NCBI RefSeq assembly: GCF_963583255.1
Contig: NC_084819.1
Span: 7,272,001 to 7,336,000, forward strand
Direction: 5' to 3'
DNA: 64,000 nucleotides
From: Pyrus communis
Lineage: Eukaryota; Streptophyta; Magnoliopsida; Rosales; Rosaceae
This document shows positions 25,146-37,738 of this stretch, piece by piece (the first letter of the stretch is position 1; each line of letters starts with the position of its first letter). Under the pieces are notes generated by a model. The model was not told the origin of the DNA and made no database searches. It saw nothing but the letters and a program-made list of their open reading frames with translations. Made by a program: the position numbers and the translations under genes.

Positions 25146-25400
25146 TTCTGGTTTCTATGCCCAAAACCTCCCCATGTCACATGCCCATTATTCGATTTGA
25201 TCTTATCGACCGATCACTCTATTTCTCTCTCTCTCGATTTTTCTATTATTTTTCTATGTATTTGCTGGATTGGTTTGGCTAGTTCTTCTTCCGAATTTTC
25301 TTTGAAATTTTTAATTTGGGGGATTGACGAGTAGAGGATGAGAGGGAAGCCCACGTGGCAGGGCCCCCACTACGACAGTCCATGACTCAATGGTTCATCA
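25146..25400 (-). promoter_or_regulatory. 5' UTR and proximal promoter of the maspardin-like gene
   Basis: Upstream of the minus-strand ATG at 25145. Contains a CT-rich run on the plus strand (25218-25235), a GA tract in the 5' UTR as transcribed. No TATA box is evident. About 130 bp further upstream the repeat stack begins. Confidence 0.4.
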
Positions 25401-25715
25401 ACTGCTTGTCAAAGGTCGTTTAGATGTTAGGCATGATTGGTGGTTGTAGGGTTTTATTTATTTATTTATTTTATGTTTTTGTCAAAGTGGTTGTAGACTT
25501 GTAGTTTATTTTTGTTTATTATTATCTTTTGGCTTAATAGTTGATTTGCTTCATGAAACCGTCATTTAGTTTTATTTTATTCTTTGACATTGGTTTTGTC
25601 TCACTTTACTTCATGAAACTATCATTTTGCCTCATTAGTGTTAGTTCACCTCATTTTCGTCATTTCCGTCAAATCTAAACTACATATTAATAAAACCCTC
25701 ATTGTCAACCAAAAC

Positions 25716-27883
25716 TGACACACCCCGACCGAGATCAGGGCGTGCTGGCCGTCACACGGAGGTGACGTAACCATGTGCACGTGCGGAAGCTAAAGAAATA
25801 GTAATATAAAAAGTACGAATAATTAAAAACTAGCATACAAAGTACTAAAACAAGTGCTAGCGTAAGTGAGACACAAGTTCAGAGCAAGTCTACAGCAGTC
25901 CAAAAGAAAAAGATGCGACAGCAGTACACCCGAAGGTGACCTTACGCTGGTGAATGTCTATCAGAAATGCCGGGAAAGCCCTCTGGGAAACCATCGAACC
26001 TGCTAAGCAACTAGAACCTGGAGGGGCGCAAAACAAAAGCGTGAGTGGGCAAAAACAAAGCTTTTCTAAAACCATTTAGTAAAATACATTCTAACCCCTC
26101 GCCGTAAAACCTGTATACTTCCTAGAAAATAACATATATACGTATGTATAGATATGCCAATTATGCTCAAGAATATGCCACGTCGGAACCTCATAATGAA
26201 ATGCAAGTGCTCAGGTATAAATCATATCAATAACATATAATCTGGCAGCCGGAGTCACCTAACGTGACCTGTACGGCTGCATATAGAGCTCAAATCTCAA
26301 TCTCAATAACTAAACCTGCCCACGAGTCGGAACCACCTAAAGTGGTATGTACGACAGGCCTGGGTGTAATACATATAAACGCTCTAGTGCTACGATCACG
26401 TGAAGGCTGTGCGAATAATCGCGGGTCACCTACGAGTCGGAACCACCTAATGTGGTCTGTACGACAGGATTGTGCACCTAACTTGGATCCAAGCTGAGCG
26501 TGTGGTGCGGGAGGTGAACATCACGTGAAGGACTGTGCCCTACTCTGGGCGGGAGCACTAACACCGAGGGTGCAGGTTATGAGCTCTCTAAGCATCTCAA
26601 ACCACTACTGAATATAAACATGAATACCACTTACCTGGCATTTACCTGTGCGTCCACAGCACCAAATATGCATATGTATATGTATGCCACTACTAATGCA
26701 TGTGATGATGCATAAACAATGATAATATGGTGCATGGCATAAACAAACAACCCTTTTCAAATAATTTCTGGGAAAATAAATGTATATAGGTATATACGGA
26801 AAACCAAAAGCCCACTCACTGGTAAGTGGAAGGGTCGTAGCCCCCCTGCCTCGAGTGACCACGCTCGTCCTCGGGATACGTATCACCTATATGCGAAACA
26901 ACTACAAAAACGTTAATTTTAAAGCACATAACCAACTTCTCGTAATAACTTCTCATACATTGCTCAAATTGGACAATTGAATATACCAACGTGCTCTACA
27001 CAACCTCAGGATCACACCCAAATTTTTAGAAAAAATTTTCACCGTCGCACGCGCCCCCACGCGCCGGCCACGCGCAGGCACGTGCCTGGCACGCTGACGG
27101 CGTCAACTGACGCCGTAAGGAATATTCTGTTAGTTCTAACGGATTCCGTCAACGGCGTCAGGAATATTCCGTCAGACTTGACGGAATATTCCGTCTCCTT
27201 CCCCGGCGAACCTCCGGTGTCGTCGCCGGCGCCGGAAAATCGCGAAACCTGCAAACTTCGATTTCTCTCTCGTTTTTCAACCAATTTTCGTGATTTTTGT
27301 ACCAAAACGAAGCCTAAGACTAGGAGAACACAACCATACAACTTTTAAGAGTAAAAAACTACGAGATCTTACCTGTCACCAAACTCCAAATCCGGCCAAC
27401 TTCGAATACGGCGATTCCGACGTCCAACTCCTTCAAACGAAGTACTCCGAGACTCCTTGGGACCTCACCAAGCTACCTACGAGCTCCAAAATCCCTAAAA
27501 CGTGATAAGTTACGTTTGCATGAATAGTACCCAAAACTGCCTTCGTGAAATCGACGTGAAAATGGTGGTTTTCATACCTGAAAATGGCACTGCTGAACTC
27601 CTCTCAGCCTCACGAGCTCGACTGTGACCTTGGTTTCCTCGATCTGTGGGTGTTTGATGGGTTTTGGGTGGTGTCCGTACGTGTATGGTGAAAGGGAAGA
27701 GAAACGGGGCTCGGGACAGGTGCAGAGAAATAGGGAGAAAGGTGGTGGTGTGTGGGAATATGTGTGTGGCTCCAAACATGCCAACAAAACCCCAAAACAA
27801 ACAATAAACGTAAGGAAATCGAACTAGGGGCATATTCGTCAATTCACACGTACGTTAAAATGTTTCAGGGACGGGCTGTCACA
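25716..27883 (-). mobile_element. Solo gypsy LTR
   Basis: Read on the minus strand it runs TGTGACAGCCCGTCCC...GGTCGGGGTGTGTCA, the termini of the gypsy LTRs at 30513 and 37739. Internal blocks match too: the complement of 26500-26590 corresponds to 39125-39215, with 'cacagtccttcacgtgatg' and 'gtgttagtgctcc'. Flanks aaaac (25711-25715) and aaaat (27884-27888) are a one-mismatch target duplication. No internal region is present. It is about 2.17 kb, slightly shorter than its relatives. Confidence 0.88.
27090..27200. repeat. Palindrome-rich segment in the gypsy LTR
   Basis: Contains 'ggcgtcaactgacgcc', 'aacggattccgtcaacggcg' and three 'ggaatattccgtc' type words, able to fold into nested hairpins. 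A related segment is in the 5' LTR at about 31320-31385. This may be a structured RNA part of the LTR; the role is unknown. Confidence 0.6.
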
Positions 27884-28462
27884 AAAATCCTATAAAAGTA
27901 CCAGTTTAACCTTTTAATTAAAACTGAACATGAATAAGAAATATGGGCATAAATGTAATTTTACACAATCAAAATTAATTTTTTTTTCTTTTCAAAAGCT
28001 CACCTATATGTAATTCTAATATATCTCTAATTAAAAACTAAAAAAATAAAAAATAAAATAAAATAAAGCCTCTCCCCATTCCCACATTGTCTATCACTCT
28101 CTTCCTCTCTCCTACACAAAAACAAAAATAAAACAATTTCACACACACTTTGTGTGTGCCCATATGCTAGTAAATATTAAATTAAAGTGTAGTATAGACA
28201 ATTTATTTTTGACATAATTCTTTGGCTCCAACTTGCTTGCTAAAACAATCCCAATTCCATTTTTGATAACTCTAATCAAACTCTTGTCTATGTCTCTTGT
28301 AGATTGATACATAACTATAGTTGCAACTATTGGATTCAGTGACTCGCTTGAATTGGATTTTGAAACATAACCCAGTGTTTGCTTTTAAAGCACAACTAGA
28401 CCTGACAATTTCTAACACAAAATGTGACATGACACGATAACTAATCGGGTCGTTATCATGAC

Positions 28463-28706
28463 GGGTTCTTAATGGGTATACACGCAATTAACCCGTGAGT
28501 AACCCGTTACGAAAAAAATTATTTGGATAATTTTAAAGTTTAATTACTAAGAAAACGTATTATACAATACAATAGTCGCATGAGGGGTTCTTAATGGGTA
28601 TACACATGATTAACCCGTGGCAACCCATTTCGGCCGGCTACATTTTTTTTTTATTGATAATTGTAAAGTTTAATTACTAAGAAAACGTATTATAAAATAC
28701 AATAGC
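28463..28706. repeat. 122-bp tandem duplication near the hAT left end
   Basis: 'gggttcttaatgggtataca' occurs at 28463 and 28585, and 'gtttaattactaagaaaacg' recurs at the same spacing. Two units, the second slightly diverged, sit in the subterminal region where hAT transposases usually bind; binding here is inference. Confidence 0.8.
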
Positions 28707-28853
28707 CATACTGTATATATTGTATATTAAATATGTATTATTGTATATTTATTTTTATTATGAGAGTTTCCTATTATCATTATTGGATAAATTTTACATG
28801 ACCTCTTGTCCAAAATTAAAATCAACTAGTAAGTATTTTCTTTTTTGAACAAA

Positions 28854-29000
28854 CGATATTATCTACACTAAAGAGATGGGCGTGGGCTTAGCCTCACTTA
28901 GCAATAATGTGATTCAAATTTGCCTTTGGCGAGAATCGATCTAAGACCTCTCATTTACAAGTGAAGATGAATACTATTAGACCATAGTACTAAGTGACAT
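28854..29000 (-). mobile_element. tRNA-derived SINE
   Basis: On the minus strand the head reads through a box-A-like 'ggtctaatagtatt' and a box-B-like 'agatcgattct', then the body, ending at 'agataatatcgtttgttc'. It is the cleanest of the three copies in the window and shows what the copia target site at 7855/17411 looked like before insertion. Weak box matches mean Pol III activity is doubtful. Confidence 0.65.
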
Positions 29001-29429
29001 AAGTAGACAAGATAAGAAGACAAACCTACAAGTGTGAAAAATGTGAAAGAATATATTAACACTCGTGATTGCATCCTTCCTCTAAGAGTAGACACTAGTC
29101 GCACTTATATCGTTGTTTAGATTTTTAAAACCCTTCAAACCCTCATAAATAGTGTTTTTTATTTGAGTGCAAAATTAATAAAATTCATAATAATTATTGT
29201 AGAAGTATTAAAAACGTAAAAGAAAATATACAATCACTTGTAATGACAAGCTTTACAATTTTCGTGAAGTTGTCAACTCCGAAATCTAACACCATAATCC
29301 ATAAACCTTAGATTTCCATTTAACCATTGATTGTCCTTTACACTTTATTCTTCTTACCGAATTTTGTTTTCCAAATCTTGTTTTTATTTTATTTTATTTT
29401 TTATTTATTTATTTTTATTTTTATTTAAA

Positions 29430-29636
29430 CATGATCTTCTAGTGTATGTAGAAAAATAAACAGTTTGGATGATTGATATCATGTTTCGATATTTACGGTT
29501 AACTGAAATATGAGTCAATGTTATATAGTTTGTAGAGACTTTATAAACTCTGAGTCATATTTTCACTAACGGTTAAACTCTGAATAATATCAACGATCCA
29601 AACCATTCATCTTTCTGTGTCTTTTAATAGATCATG
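29430..29636. mobile_element. Small palindromic MITE
   Basis: 'catgatct' starts both strands. The left arm ('cagtttggatgattgatatc') pairs with the inverted right arm ('ggtttggatcgttgatatta'), and inner 'acggttaa' and 'gactttataaactctgagtc' make a nearly continuous hairpin of about 200 bp. It is inside the hAT element. Family not determined. Confidence 0.65.
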
Positions 29637-30512
29637 TTTTCAAAAAAGAAAATCTGAAAAAACAAAATTTGGTGAGAAAAATGAAGCGTAAATGTAAATA
29701 ATAATCAACGGTTAAATTTTGATATACGATTTATGTGATTATAGTGGCAAATTTTGAAGTTAAGCCCTTCATTAAAGTTGTAAAGTTTGTCATTACGAGC
29801 ATTTATATACATATATATTATTTTTTATTTTTTATTTTTTATTTTTCACGCTTCTATATTAATTAAAAAACTTTACTTAAACAATAGCCATAGGATTTAA
29901 TCTCACTGTTGGATTCTATTTCACTTATATTATTAGAACTTTTTGGACAAAATCATTTCTCTTTTCCAATATTTCGACAATTCCACTATCTGATCAAAAC
30001 ACAAACCTTAATATTCCAGAATCTCTTTATCTCTCCCTTAACCCCCCTCTTTGCTCGCTGTCTGTTCTTCCTGTAGCCTATCTCAGTCTCTCTTTTCTCC
30101 TCCTCGCGCAGTAGGACAAAATCATTCTCAGTGTCTCTGCATCAGCATCTCTGGCCATCTCTAAATCTCCGCATCTCCATTCTCCAGATTCCAAACTCGA
30201 TTTTGCCTCTTAATTGTTTAATTCGTTAATTTTCGCTCATGAATTATTTCTTTGATTGGTGATTTTTATCTGGATTTTATGTTGAAATAATTTGAATTTG
30301 ATGCATAATCATATTTTCCAATGGCCAGCTCATTAATTTGAAATTATCTGGGTAATAAAAGAACTCCAAATAGAAACTTGGATGTGAAAAGAATGCAGTA
30401 TCGAGGAACCAACTTGAGATATGCAGGAGATTTAAAGAAAATTAGTAGAAAATTGTCCATGGAAATAATGAGCATAGAATATTTAATGTTCAATTATACA
30501 CTTCAATACGTC

Positions 30513-31687
30513 TGTGAAAACCTGTCCTGAAATAGAATATATTTTATTCTCGATGGGGTGAAATGACTAATTTGCCCTTGAGTGTTTGGTAGTGGTGTGT
30601 GTGGATGGGCTAAGGATTTGGACCAATTCATTTTCTCCCTAAGTAATTGGACCCAATTAGAATTTAGGCTTTATTTGTTTTTGGTTGGTTGCCCAAATTC
30701 GGACCCCACACACACACACTTACCCGTTGACCCTTATTTCTCTCTCTCCCTCTCGATCGTTTTCATCCGTCTGTACAACCTGTATGAACAACTCCTAATC
30801 TAGCTCTCCATTCATGGATCAAGCTTGTGGACACCATCATCACCTTCCTTGTAACCTTACAAACTCAATTATACCTTTGGTTGGACGTGGGAACTTCGGA
30901 AACTCTAGAACCAGGGAGCTTCGACGAAGTGCATTGTTTATCCGTTGTGATCGCAGAGGTTTTGTCGAGTTTTAGGGTCCTAGGAAGTCTTAAAACTTCT
31001 TCACGAAGCTTAGAGAGGAGTTTTGGAAGGTTTTGGATGTCAGGGCACTCGAGTTCGTCGAGTTACAGGGGTGGCCAGACTATTGAGATTTTTTCGGCAA
31101 GATTCCGTTGGTTTTAGGTCCTTAAAGTGGTAAAGATGTGTTTCTTTCGTCCTAAGCTTCATTTTGGTACAAATTTCATGAAATTTGGTGTTAAAATGAG
31201 TGAGATATTAAGGTTTGAAATTTTCCCAGAATCCGACGATAGCAGCGGTGACCAGAGCTGGACTTTGGTGAACCAAGGAAGGAGAAGGGGAATATTCCAT
31301 CAACTTTGATAAAATATTACTAACGGCGTCAGGTATATTCCATTATTTAATGGAATATTCCTTAATGCCGTTAGGGATTCCGTCCAGCGTGCCAGGCACG
31401 TGCCTACGCGTGGCCATGCCTTGGTCGGCGCATGAGGGTGCGTGGGAACTTAGAAAATTATTCTAAAAATATGGGGATGTTCATGGGGTTGAGTAGGCCA
31501 CGATGGTATATTCAAATACCCCAATTGAGCAACGTATGAGAAGTTATTACCTAGTTTTGTATATGTGCTTAAAAATAACATTAAAATAGTTGTTTCACAT
31601 ATAGGTGAGACTTTTCCAAAGGATGAGCGCAGTCAAGTGAGACTCGTGGGCTACAACCCTTCCACATATCAGTGAGTGGGCTTTTCA

Positions 31688-31729
<42 letters not shown>

Positions 31730-32804
31730 TTTTCCCCATAAAATGTGTTTAAATGGACTTGTGTTTTAAAATGCCATGCCAAATGTTTTATATTTAGAAT
31801 ATGCATTTAGTAGTTGCACATATTTTTGTTTGACGCTGTGGATGCTCAGGTAAGTTCCAGGTGAGTTTATAGATTATGGATGTGAGTTGCATGATTGTGC
31901 TGAGATGTATCTATAGCTCATAACTTGCACAGTCCTTCACGTGATGTTCACCTCCCGCACCATGCGCTTACCTTGGATCCAAGTTAGATGCACAATCCTG
32001 TCGTACAGACCACTATAGGTGGTTCCGACTCTTAGGTGACCCATGATCATTCGCACAGTCTTCACGTGATCGTAGCAATTGAGAGCGTATTTATTTACAC
32101 CCAGTCCTGTCGTACAGACAACTTTAGGTGGTTCCGTGCAGGCATATTTGTTAAGCTATTGGTTGAGCTATAAATGTCATATTAGGTGACTCCAGCTAGA
32201 TGGATGAGTTATAGATTTAGCCGTACAGGTCATATTAAGTGACTTTGGCTGATATATCATTTGCATTGATTTATCACTTGGCTTACATATTTTATGCTGA
32301 GATATTTGACATGGCATATATGTGGATTTTGCTATTCTGAGCATGGTTGTTATATAGATATGTATTCTAATTTTTGGGAAATTATACAGGTTTTACGGCG
32401 AGGAGTTACTACCTTTGATAATTGAAATGGTTTTGAAAAGCTTTGTTTTTGCCCACTCACACTTTCTGTTTTGCGCCCCTCCAAGTTTTAGGTAGGAGTG
32501 CTTGTTGGTGGCTTACGAGGAATTGACGGTGGTTTTGACAGATTATCACTAATGTAGGACCACCTCTGGTATTGTATAATTAGTACGTGTCCTGTTGGAC
32601 TGCACTTAGGCTATCTATGCTCTGATTATGGTGTATCACACTTAAATATCGAGATTTGCACTTATATTTGCTTAGTGTAAATTAGCTAGCTTGGTTCTTA
32701 GTTATTCACATTTCTTTATATCATTATCATTTCCGCACTGTGCACATGGCTACATCACCCTCACGTGACGGCCATCACACCTTGATTTCGGTCGGGGTGT
32801 GTTA
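30513..32804 (+). repeat. 5' LTR of the chromovirus-type gypsy element
   Basis: A 2,292-bp LTR, TGTGAAAACCTGTCC...GGTCGGGGTGTGTTA, followed after 3 bases by a primer-binding site 'tggtatcagagcc' (32808-32820) complementary to initiator-Met tRNA. It carries a (TA)n tract near 31690-31722 that the 3' LTR lacks, and lacks about 45 bp present in the 3' LTR at 39128-39180. Confidence 0.92.
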
Positions 32805-32884
32805 GTTTGGTATCAGAGCCTACGTTTGGTAGTCCTGCATATCCTGTGAATATTCTAATTATTTTGGTGTCTTCTATCAGAACT

Positions 32885-33864
32885 ATGCCACCTTGTAGAG
32901 AGCCACGTTCCTCAGCTGAGTTTGGTTTCCTTGATATTGCTCAGTTAGGGAAAGTTATAACCAATGTTATTCAGTCTTCGCTTCGCCCTCCCCAGAGGAC
33001 TCCCTTGGAGACTATCTAAAGTTGGATAAGTTTATGGGTAATGAAGGACATGAGGGAGATGAGCGATGGCTAAATTATCTTGAGAAGACTTTCCATTTAA
33101 TGCATAGGCAGGGGAATCTCCCTGAGGATAAGTGGGTTGAGACGACTACCTGGTTTTTAGATCTTGAGCCTGCATTCTGGTGAAGACAGGAGTTTTATCA
33201 GTTATCACTAGAGGAAGCTGCTGATTGGGAAGTTTTTAAGCAGTTATTTTAGAAAAGATTCAATCTTCCAGAGCATATAGATCGCAAGAAGCAAGAATTT
33301 ACGCACCTGAAACAGGGGAAGATGACAGCTAACGAGTACAGAAGGTTTACTGATTTGTCTCGCTATCACTCGGAGGTTGCTACTAATCCAGTAGAGATGC
33401 TCCATTGTTTTAGGTTGGGTACTCGAAAGAAGTGGCGTTCTATGACGACCACGACTCCCTGTGCTACTTACCAGGAGTTTTATGAGATTCTGCTTTGAAT
33501 TGAAGATTCAGAGAACATGCCCAGTGATAGCGAGGAGGAAGAAGAAAAAGATGGTAACCAGAAGAAAAATGGTAAAGATAAGGGTCAATCGTCTCAGGGA
33601 CCTCGTAAGACTTAAAGTTTTAAGAGAAGTGGTGCCAGTTCCAATTCTTCTAACATGGGTTTGAGTTTCACTGGGCAGAGAAGGGGTGGTAAATTTTTTG
33701 AAGGACATCGTTTTCAGAGACAGATGGATTCTGGTAGCACAGGTGCTCCCTTATGCCACAAATGTAATAATAGACATTTTAGGGAGTGTAGGCGAGGCAG
33801 CAGTAGATGCTATACTTGTGGTCAGATGGGGCATAGGGCTATTCATTGTCCACAGAATCAGTAG
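32885..33864 (+). pseudogene. gypsy gag (broken)
   Basis: Opens MPPCREPRSSAEF and passes in another frame into KLDKFMGNEGHEGDERWLNY and TANEYRRFTDLSRYHSEV, the usual gypsy gag. It ends with the zinc knuckle CYTCGQMGHRAIHC near 33811-33852 (C-x2-C-x4-H-x4-C intact). A stop at 33017-33019 with a frame change, and later stops such as the TGA at about 33180, inactivate it. It would form the particle and bind RNA. Confidence 0.85.
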
Positions 33865-34269
33865 AAGCCCCAGCCACCTTTCTTACCACCACCAGTTCCG
33901 ATCAAGTAAGTTCCAGGACCTAGCAGTTATGCCTAGACTGGTCGTGGGGGCGCTTATCATTATTAGGGTGATGTAGCTCCTTATTTTGCAGGGCAGTATC
34001 AATATCCGTATGATCTATATTATCAAAGTGATTACCCTTAGTATCCTGGAGGTTTTCCTATTCAGCTGGTGGGTCTCAATGGTATCTTGGATGACAGTCC
34101 TAGCACGTGGAGATTGCTTTTAGTAGTGCAGGACTATCGAGGCAGCCTAATCAGCCAGGTCAGGGGCATAATGTGCAGGGATGTGGTAATCAGGCTAGCA
34201 GAGGTCAAGGAGGACGACAATAGGTTTAGGGACGTATTCACCACATTACATTGCAGCATGCTCAGAATA

Positions 34270-37200
34270 ATCCTGATTTGATCATGGGTACTTTGAATAT
34301 TCTTGGTCATTTTGCTAGAGTATTAATTGATTGTGGTGCTATGCATTCTGTTATTTCTCATACGTTTGCTTAGACGACATAACCTCATCTTACACCTCTT
34401 GGGTATGATTTAGAGTTTTCAATGCCTAGAGGGGAGACATGTTATGTTAGCTGTGTGTATACAAGATATCCTATGTTGGTGGAAGATGTTGTTATGCTAG
34501 CTGACCTCATCCTGTTAGATATTGTTAACTTTGATGTTATTTTGGGCATAGATTGGTTACATTACAATCGTGCCAATATAGATTGCTACGGGAAGATAGT
34601 CACTTTTTATCGTCTTGGATTAGCTAAGGTTACGTTTGTGGGTGAGCGTAGTGGAGTGAAACATGGTGTTATTTCTGCCATGAGGGCTAAAAGGTTGTTA
34701 ATAAAAGGTTGTCAGGGATATTTGGCTCATGTGGTGCTGAATAATAATGTTCTTAATAGTGTGGAGGATGTGCGGGTAGTCAGGCATTTTCCCGATGTAT
34801 TCCCTGATGATTTACCTGGATTGCCGCCAGATCGAGACGTGGAGTTCACTATTGATTTATTTTCAGGTACAAATCTTATATCTTTAACTCCTTATCGAAT
34901 AGCTACTGCCGAATTGAGAGAATTGAAAATTCAATTATAGGAACTAGTTGATAAGGGTTTTATTCAGCCTATTAATTTGCCCTGGGGAGCTCCATTTTTA
35001 TTTGTACATAAGAAAGACGGGACTTTGAGGCTATGCATTGACTATTGGCACTTGAATCGGGTAACGAGTAAACACCGTTATTTGTTGCCACGTATAGATG
35101 ATTTATTTGATCAACTTCAAGGTGCCTGCGTGTTTTCTAAGGTTGATTTGAGGTCTGGTTACTATCAATTGAAGATTAAAAGTGACGATGCTCCTAAGAC
35201 GGCTTTTAGGACTCGATATGGTCATTATGAGTTTCTTGTGATGCCATTCTAATTAACTAATGCACCTGCATCTTTTATGGATTTGATGAATTGAGTATTC
35301 CAGCCATATTTAGACAGGTTTGTTACTGTTTTTATTGATGATATTTTGGTATACTCTAAGTCTAAAGCAGAGCATGTTCGACATCTCACTTTGATCTTGA
35401 AGAAGTTGAAGGAACATCAATTGTATGCTAAGTTTAGCAAATGCCAATTTTGGTTAGATCAAGTGGCATTTTTGGGACATGTTATATCCGCCCAAGGTAT
35501 TTTGGTGGACCCTCAAAAGATAGCAGCCGTTGAGAATTAGGAGCAGCCATGAACTGTCACGGAGGTACGGAGTTTCCTTGGTTTAGCAGGTTATTATCGA
35601 CGGTTTGTTAAAGATTTTTTAGTTATTGCATTACCACTAATGAGATTGATAAGAAAATATGTTAAATTTGAGTGAGACAATAATTGTGAACAGAGCTTCT
35701 AGCAGTTGAAGTATTGTCTCACTCATGCACCTGTTTTGGCGCTCCTAGATGATAGTGGTAATTTTGAGATCTACAGTGACGTTTCCTTGAATGGTTTGGG
35801 TTGTGTGTTAATGCAGCATGGTAGGGTGATTGCTTATGTTTCGCGACAGTTGAAGCCTTATGAGATAAATTATCCTACTCATGATCTTGAATTAGCAGCC
35901 ATTATCTTTGCCTTGAAGATTTGGAGACATTATCTTTATGGTGAAAAATGTAAGATTTTTACGGATCATAAAAGTCTTCAGTATCTTTTCACTCAGAGGG
36001 ATCTTAATCTTCGACAACGAAGATGGATTGAATTGCTCAGTGATTATGATTGCACGATTGAGTATCACCCTGGTCGTGCAAATGTGGTGGTAGACGCACT
36101 TAGTAGGAAGTCTCAAGGCTGAATTAATGCTTTATACACTAGTTGTATCCCTCTTCTTGCAGATTTGAGATCCACTGGAGTGAAGTTAGGAGTGGAAAAG
36201 CGAGAGGAAGCTTTGCTTGCTAGTTTCCAGGTCAGACTAATTTTAATTGATCGTATGTTTGAGGCTTAAATGAATGATGAAGAAACCTAGGAGTTAATTC
36301 AGGCTATTTCACGGGGGAAAAAGAAAGATCTTAGAGCTTGGGAGTATGATGGTATGCTTATGCAAGAGAGACAAATGTACGTGCCGAATAATGTTGAATT
36401 AAAGAAAGAAATTCTTGATGAAGCGCATATTTCAGCATATGCAATGCATCTTGGGGGTACTAAAATGTATCATACCATTCGACCATTTTATTATTGGCCA
36501 GGTATGAGAAGAGAAATTGCTAAATATGTGAGTAGGTGTGCCATTTGTCAACAAGTCAAAGCTAAAAGGAAAAAGCCATTTGGATTGATACAACCACTTC
36601 TCGTTCCATAGTTGAAATGGGAAGATATCACCATGGATTTCGTGTATAAACTTCCTCGTACACGAAATGGTTATGATGGTATTTGGGTGATTGTGGATCG
36701 GCTTACTAATCAGCGTATTTTATTCCAATAAGGGATAAATATTCTTTAAGCCGATTAGCTGAATTATTCATATCAAAGATTGTTAAATACCATGGGGTTC
36801 CGGTTAGTATCATTTCGGAATGGGATCCTAGGTTCACTTCTAAATTCTGGGTGGCATTTCAGGAGGCTCTGGGTTCGAGGTTACTTTACAGTACAACATA
36901 TCATCCTCAGGCAAATGGGCAATTTGAGAGGACTATTCAGACGTTGGAGGATATGTTAAGATCTTCAGTATTGCAGTTTGGCGATGCCTGGCATCAACGG
37001 TTAGGTTTGATGGGTTTGCCTACAATAACGATTACCATTCGAGCATTGGTATGTTACCTTTTGAGGCACTTTATGGTAAGTCTTGTCATACGCCATTGTG
37101 CTGGTCAGAGGTTGGTGAAAGAGTATTGGTGGGCCCTGAGATTTTAGAGGAGACTACTCAGAATATTCAGGTAATTAAGTCTAACCTGAAAATAGCTTAG

Positions 37201-37679
37201 GATTGACAAAAGAGTCTAGCAGACAAGCATGCCACTGATTGGGTGTATAAAGTTGGTGATTGGGTATTTTTGAAGCTATCACCATGGAAAGGGTGTAGTG
37301 TTGTTTGGAAAAAAAAGGTAAGCTAAGTCTTAGGTACATCAGACCATATCAGATCACCGAGCGAGTTGGTGAAGTTGCTTACAGGCTTGGGCTGCCTCCA
37401 GAGTTATATAAAGTGCATGATGTTTTTCATGTTTCCATGCTTCGTCATTATGTTTCTGATCCATCATATGTGATACCTCCTCAGCCATTGGAAATTAATC
37501 CAGATTTGACTTATGACAAGGTGCTAGTGACGATTTTGGATTGGAAAGAGAAGGTTTTGAGGAATAAAACCGTGCACTTAGTGAAAGTTTTGTGGAGAAA
37601 TCACTCGGTGAAGGAAGCTACCTGGGAGACGGAGGATCTTATGAGAGATATGTATCCATGTTTGTTTTATGATTATTAG
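34270..37679 (+). pseudogene. gypsy pol with chromodomain (broken)
   Basis: Protease-like VLIDCGAMHSVISH lies near 34320. RT spans about 34970-35540, with [11 protein letters not shown], a catalytic FIDD at 35331-35342 and [11 protein letters not shown]. RNase H ([23 protein letters not shown]) is at 35770-36100. The integrase zinc region (H-x-H / CAICQQVKA) is near 36430-36570 and its core near 36620-36950. A chromodomain (TILDWKEKVLRNKTVHLVKV then LWRNHSVKEATWE) spans 37530-37670. Stops (for example at 34938, 35250, 35538, 36120) and shifts in integrase prevent expression. The terminal chromodomain assigns it to chromoviruses, which tend to insert in heterochromatin. Confidence 0.9.
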
Positions 37680-37738
37680 TGGTTTGTTATATTATTGTAT
37701 GAAATTTCGGGGATGAAATTTTCTTAAGGGGGGTAGGT

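Noticed and set aside
26977..27842. Several open frames on both strands
   Set aside because: All lie inside the solo gypsy LTR and match the non-coding LTRs at 30513 and 37739.
28854..29000. A real tRNA gene
   Set aside because: Box-A and box-B-like words are present, but there is no cloverleaf or acceptor stem; three diverged copies fit a SINE.
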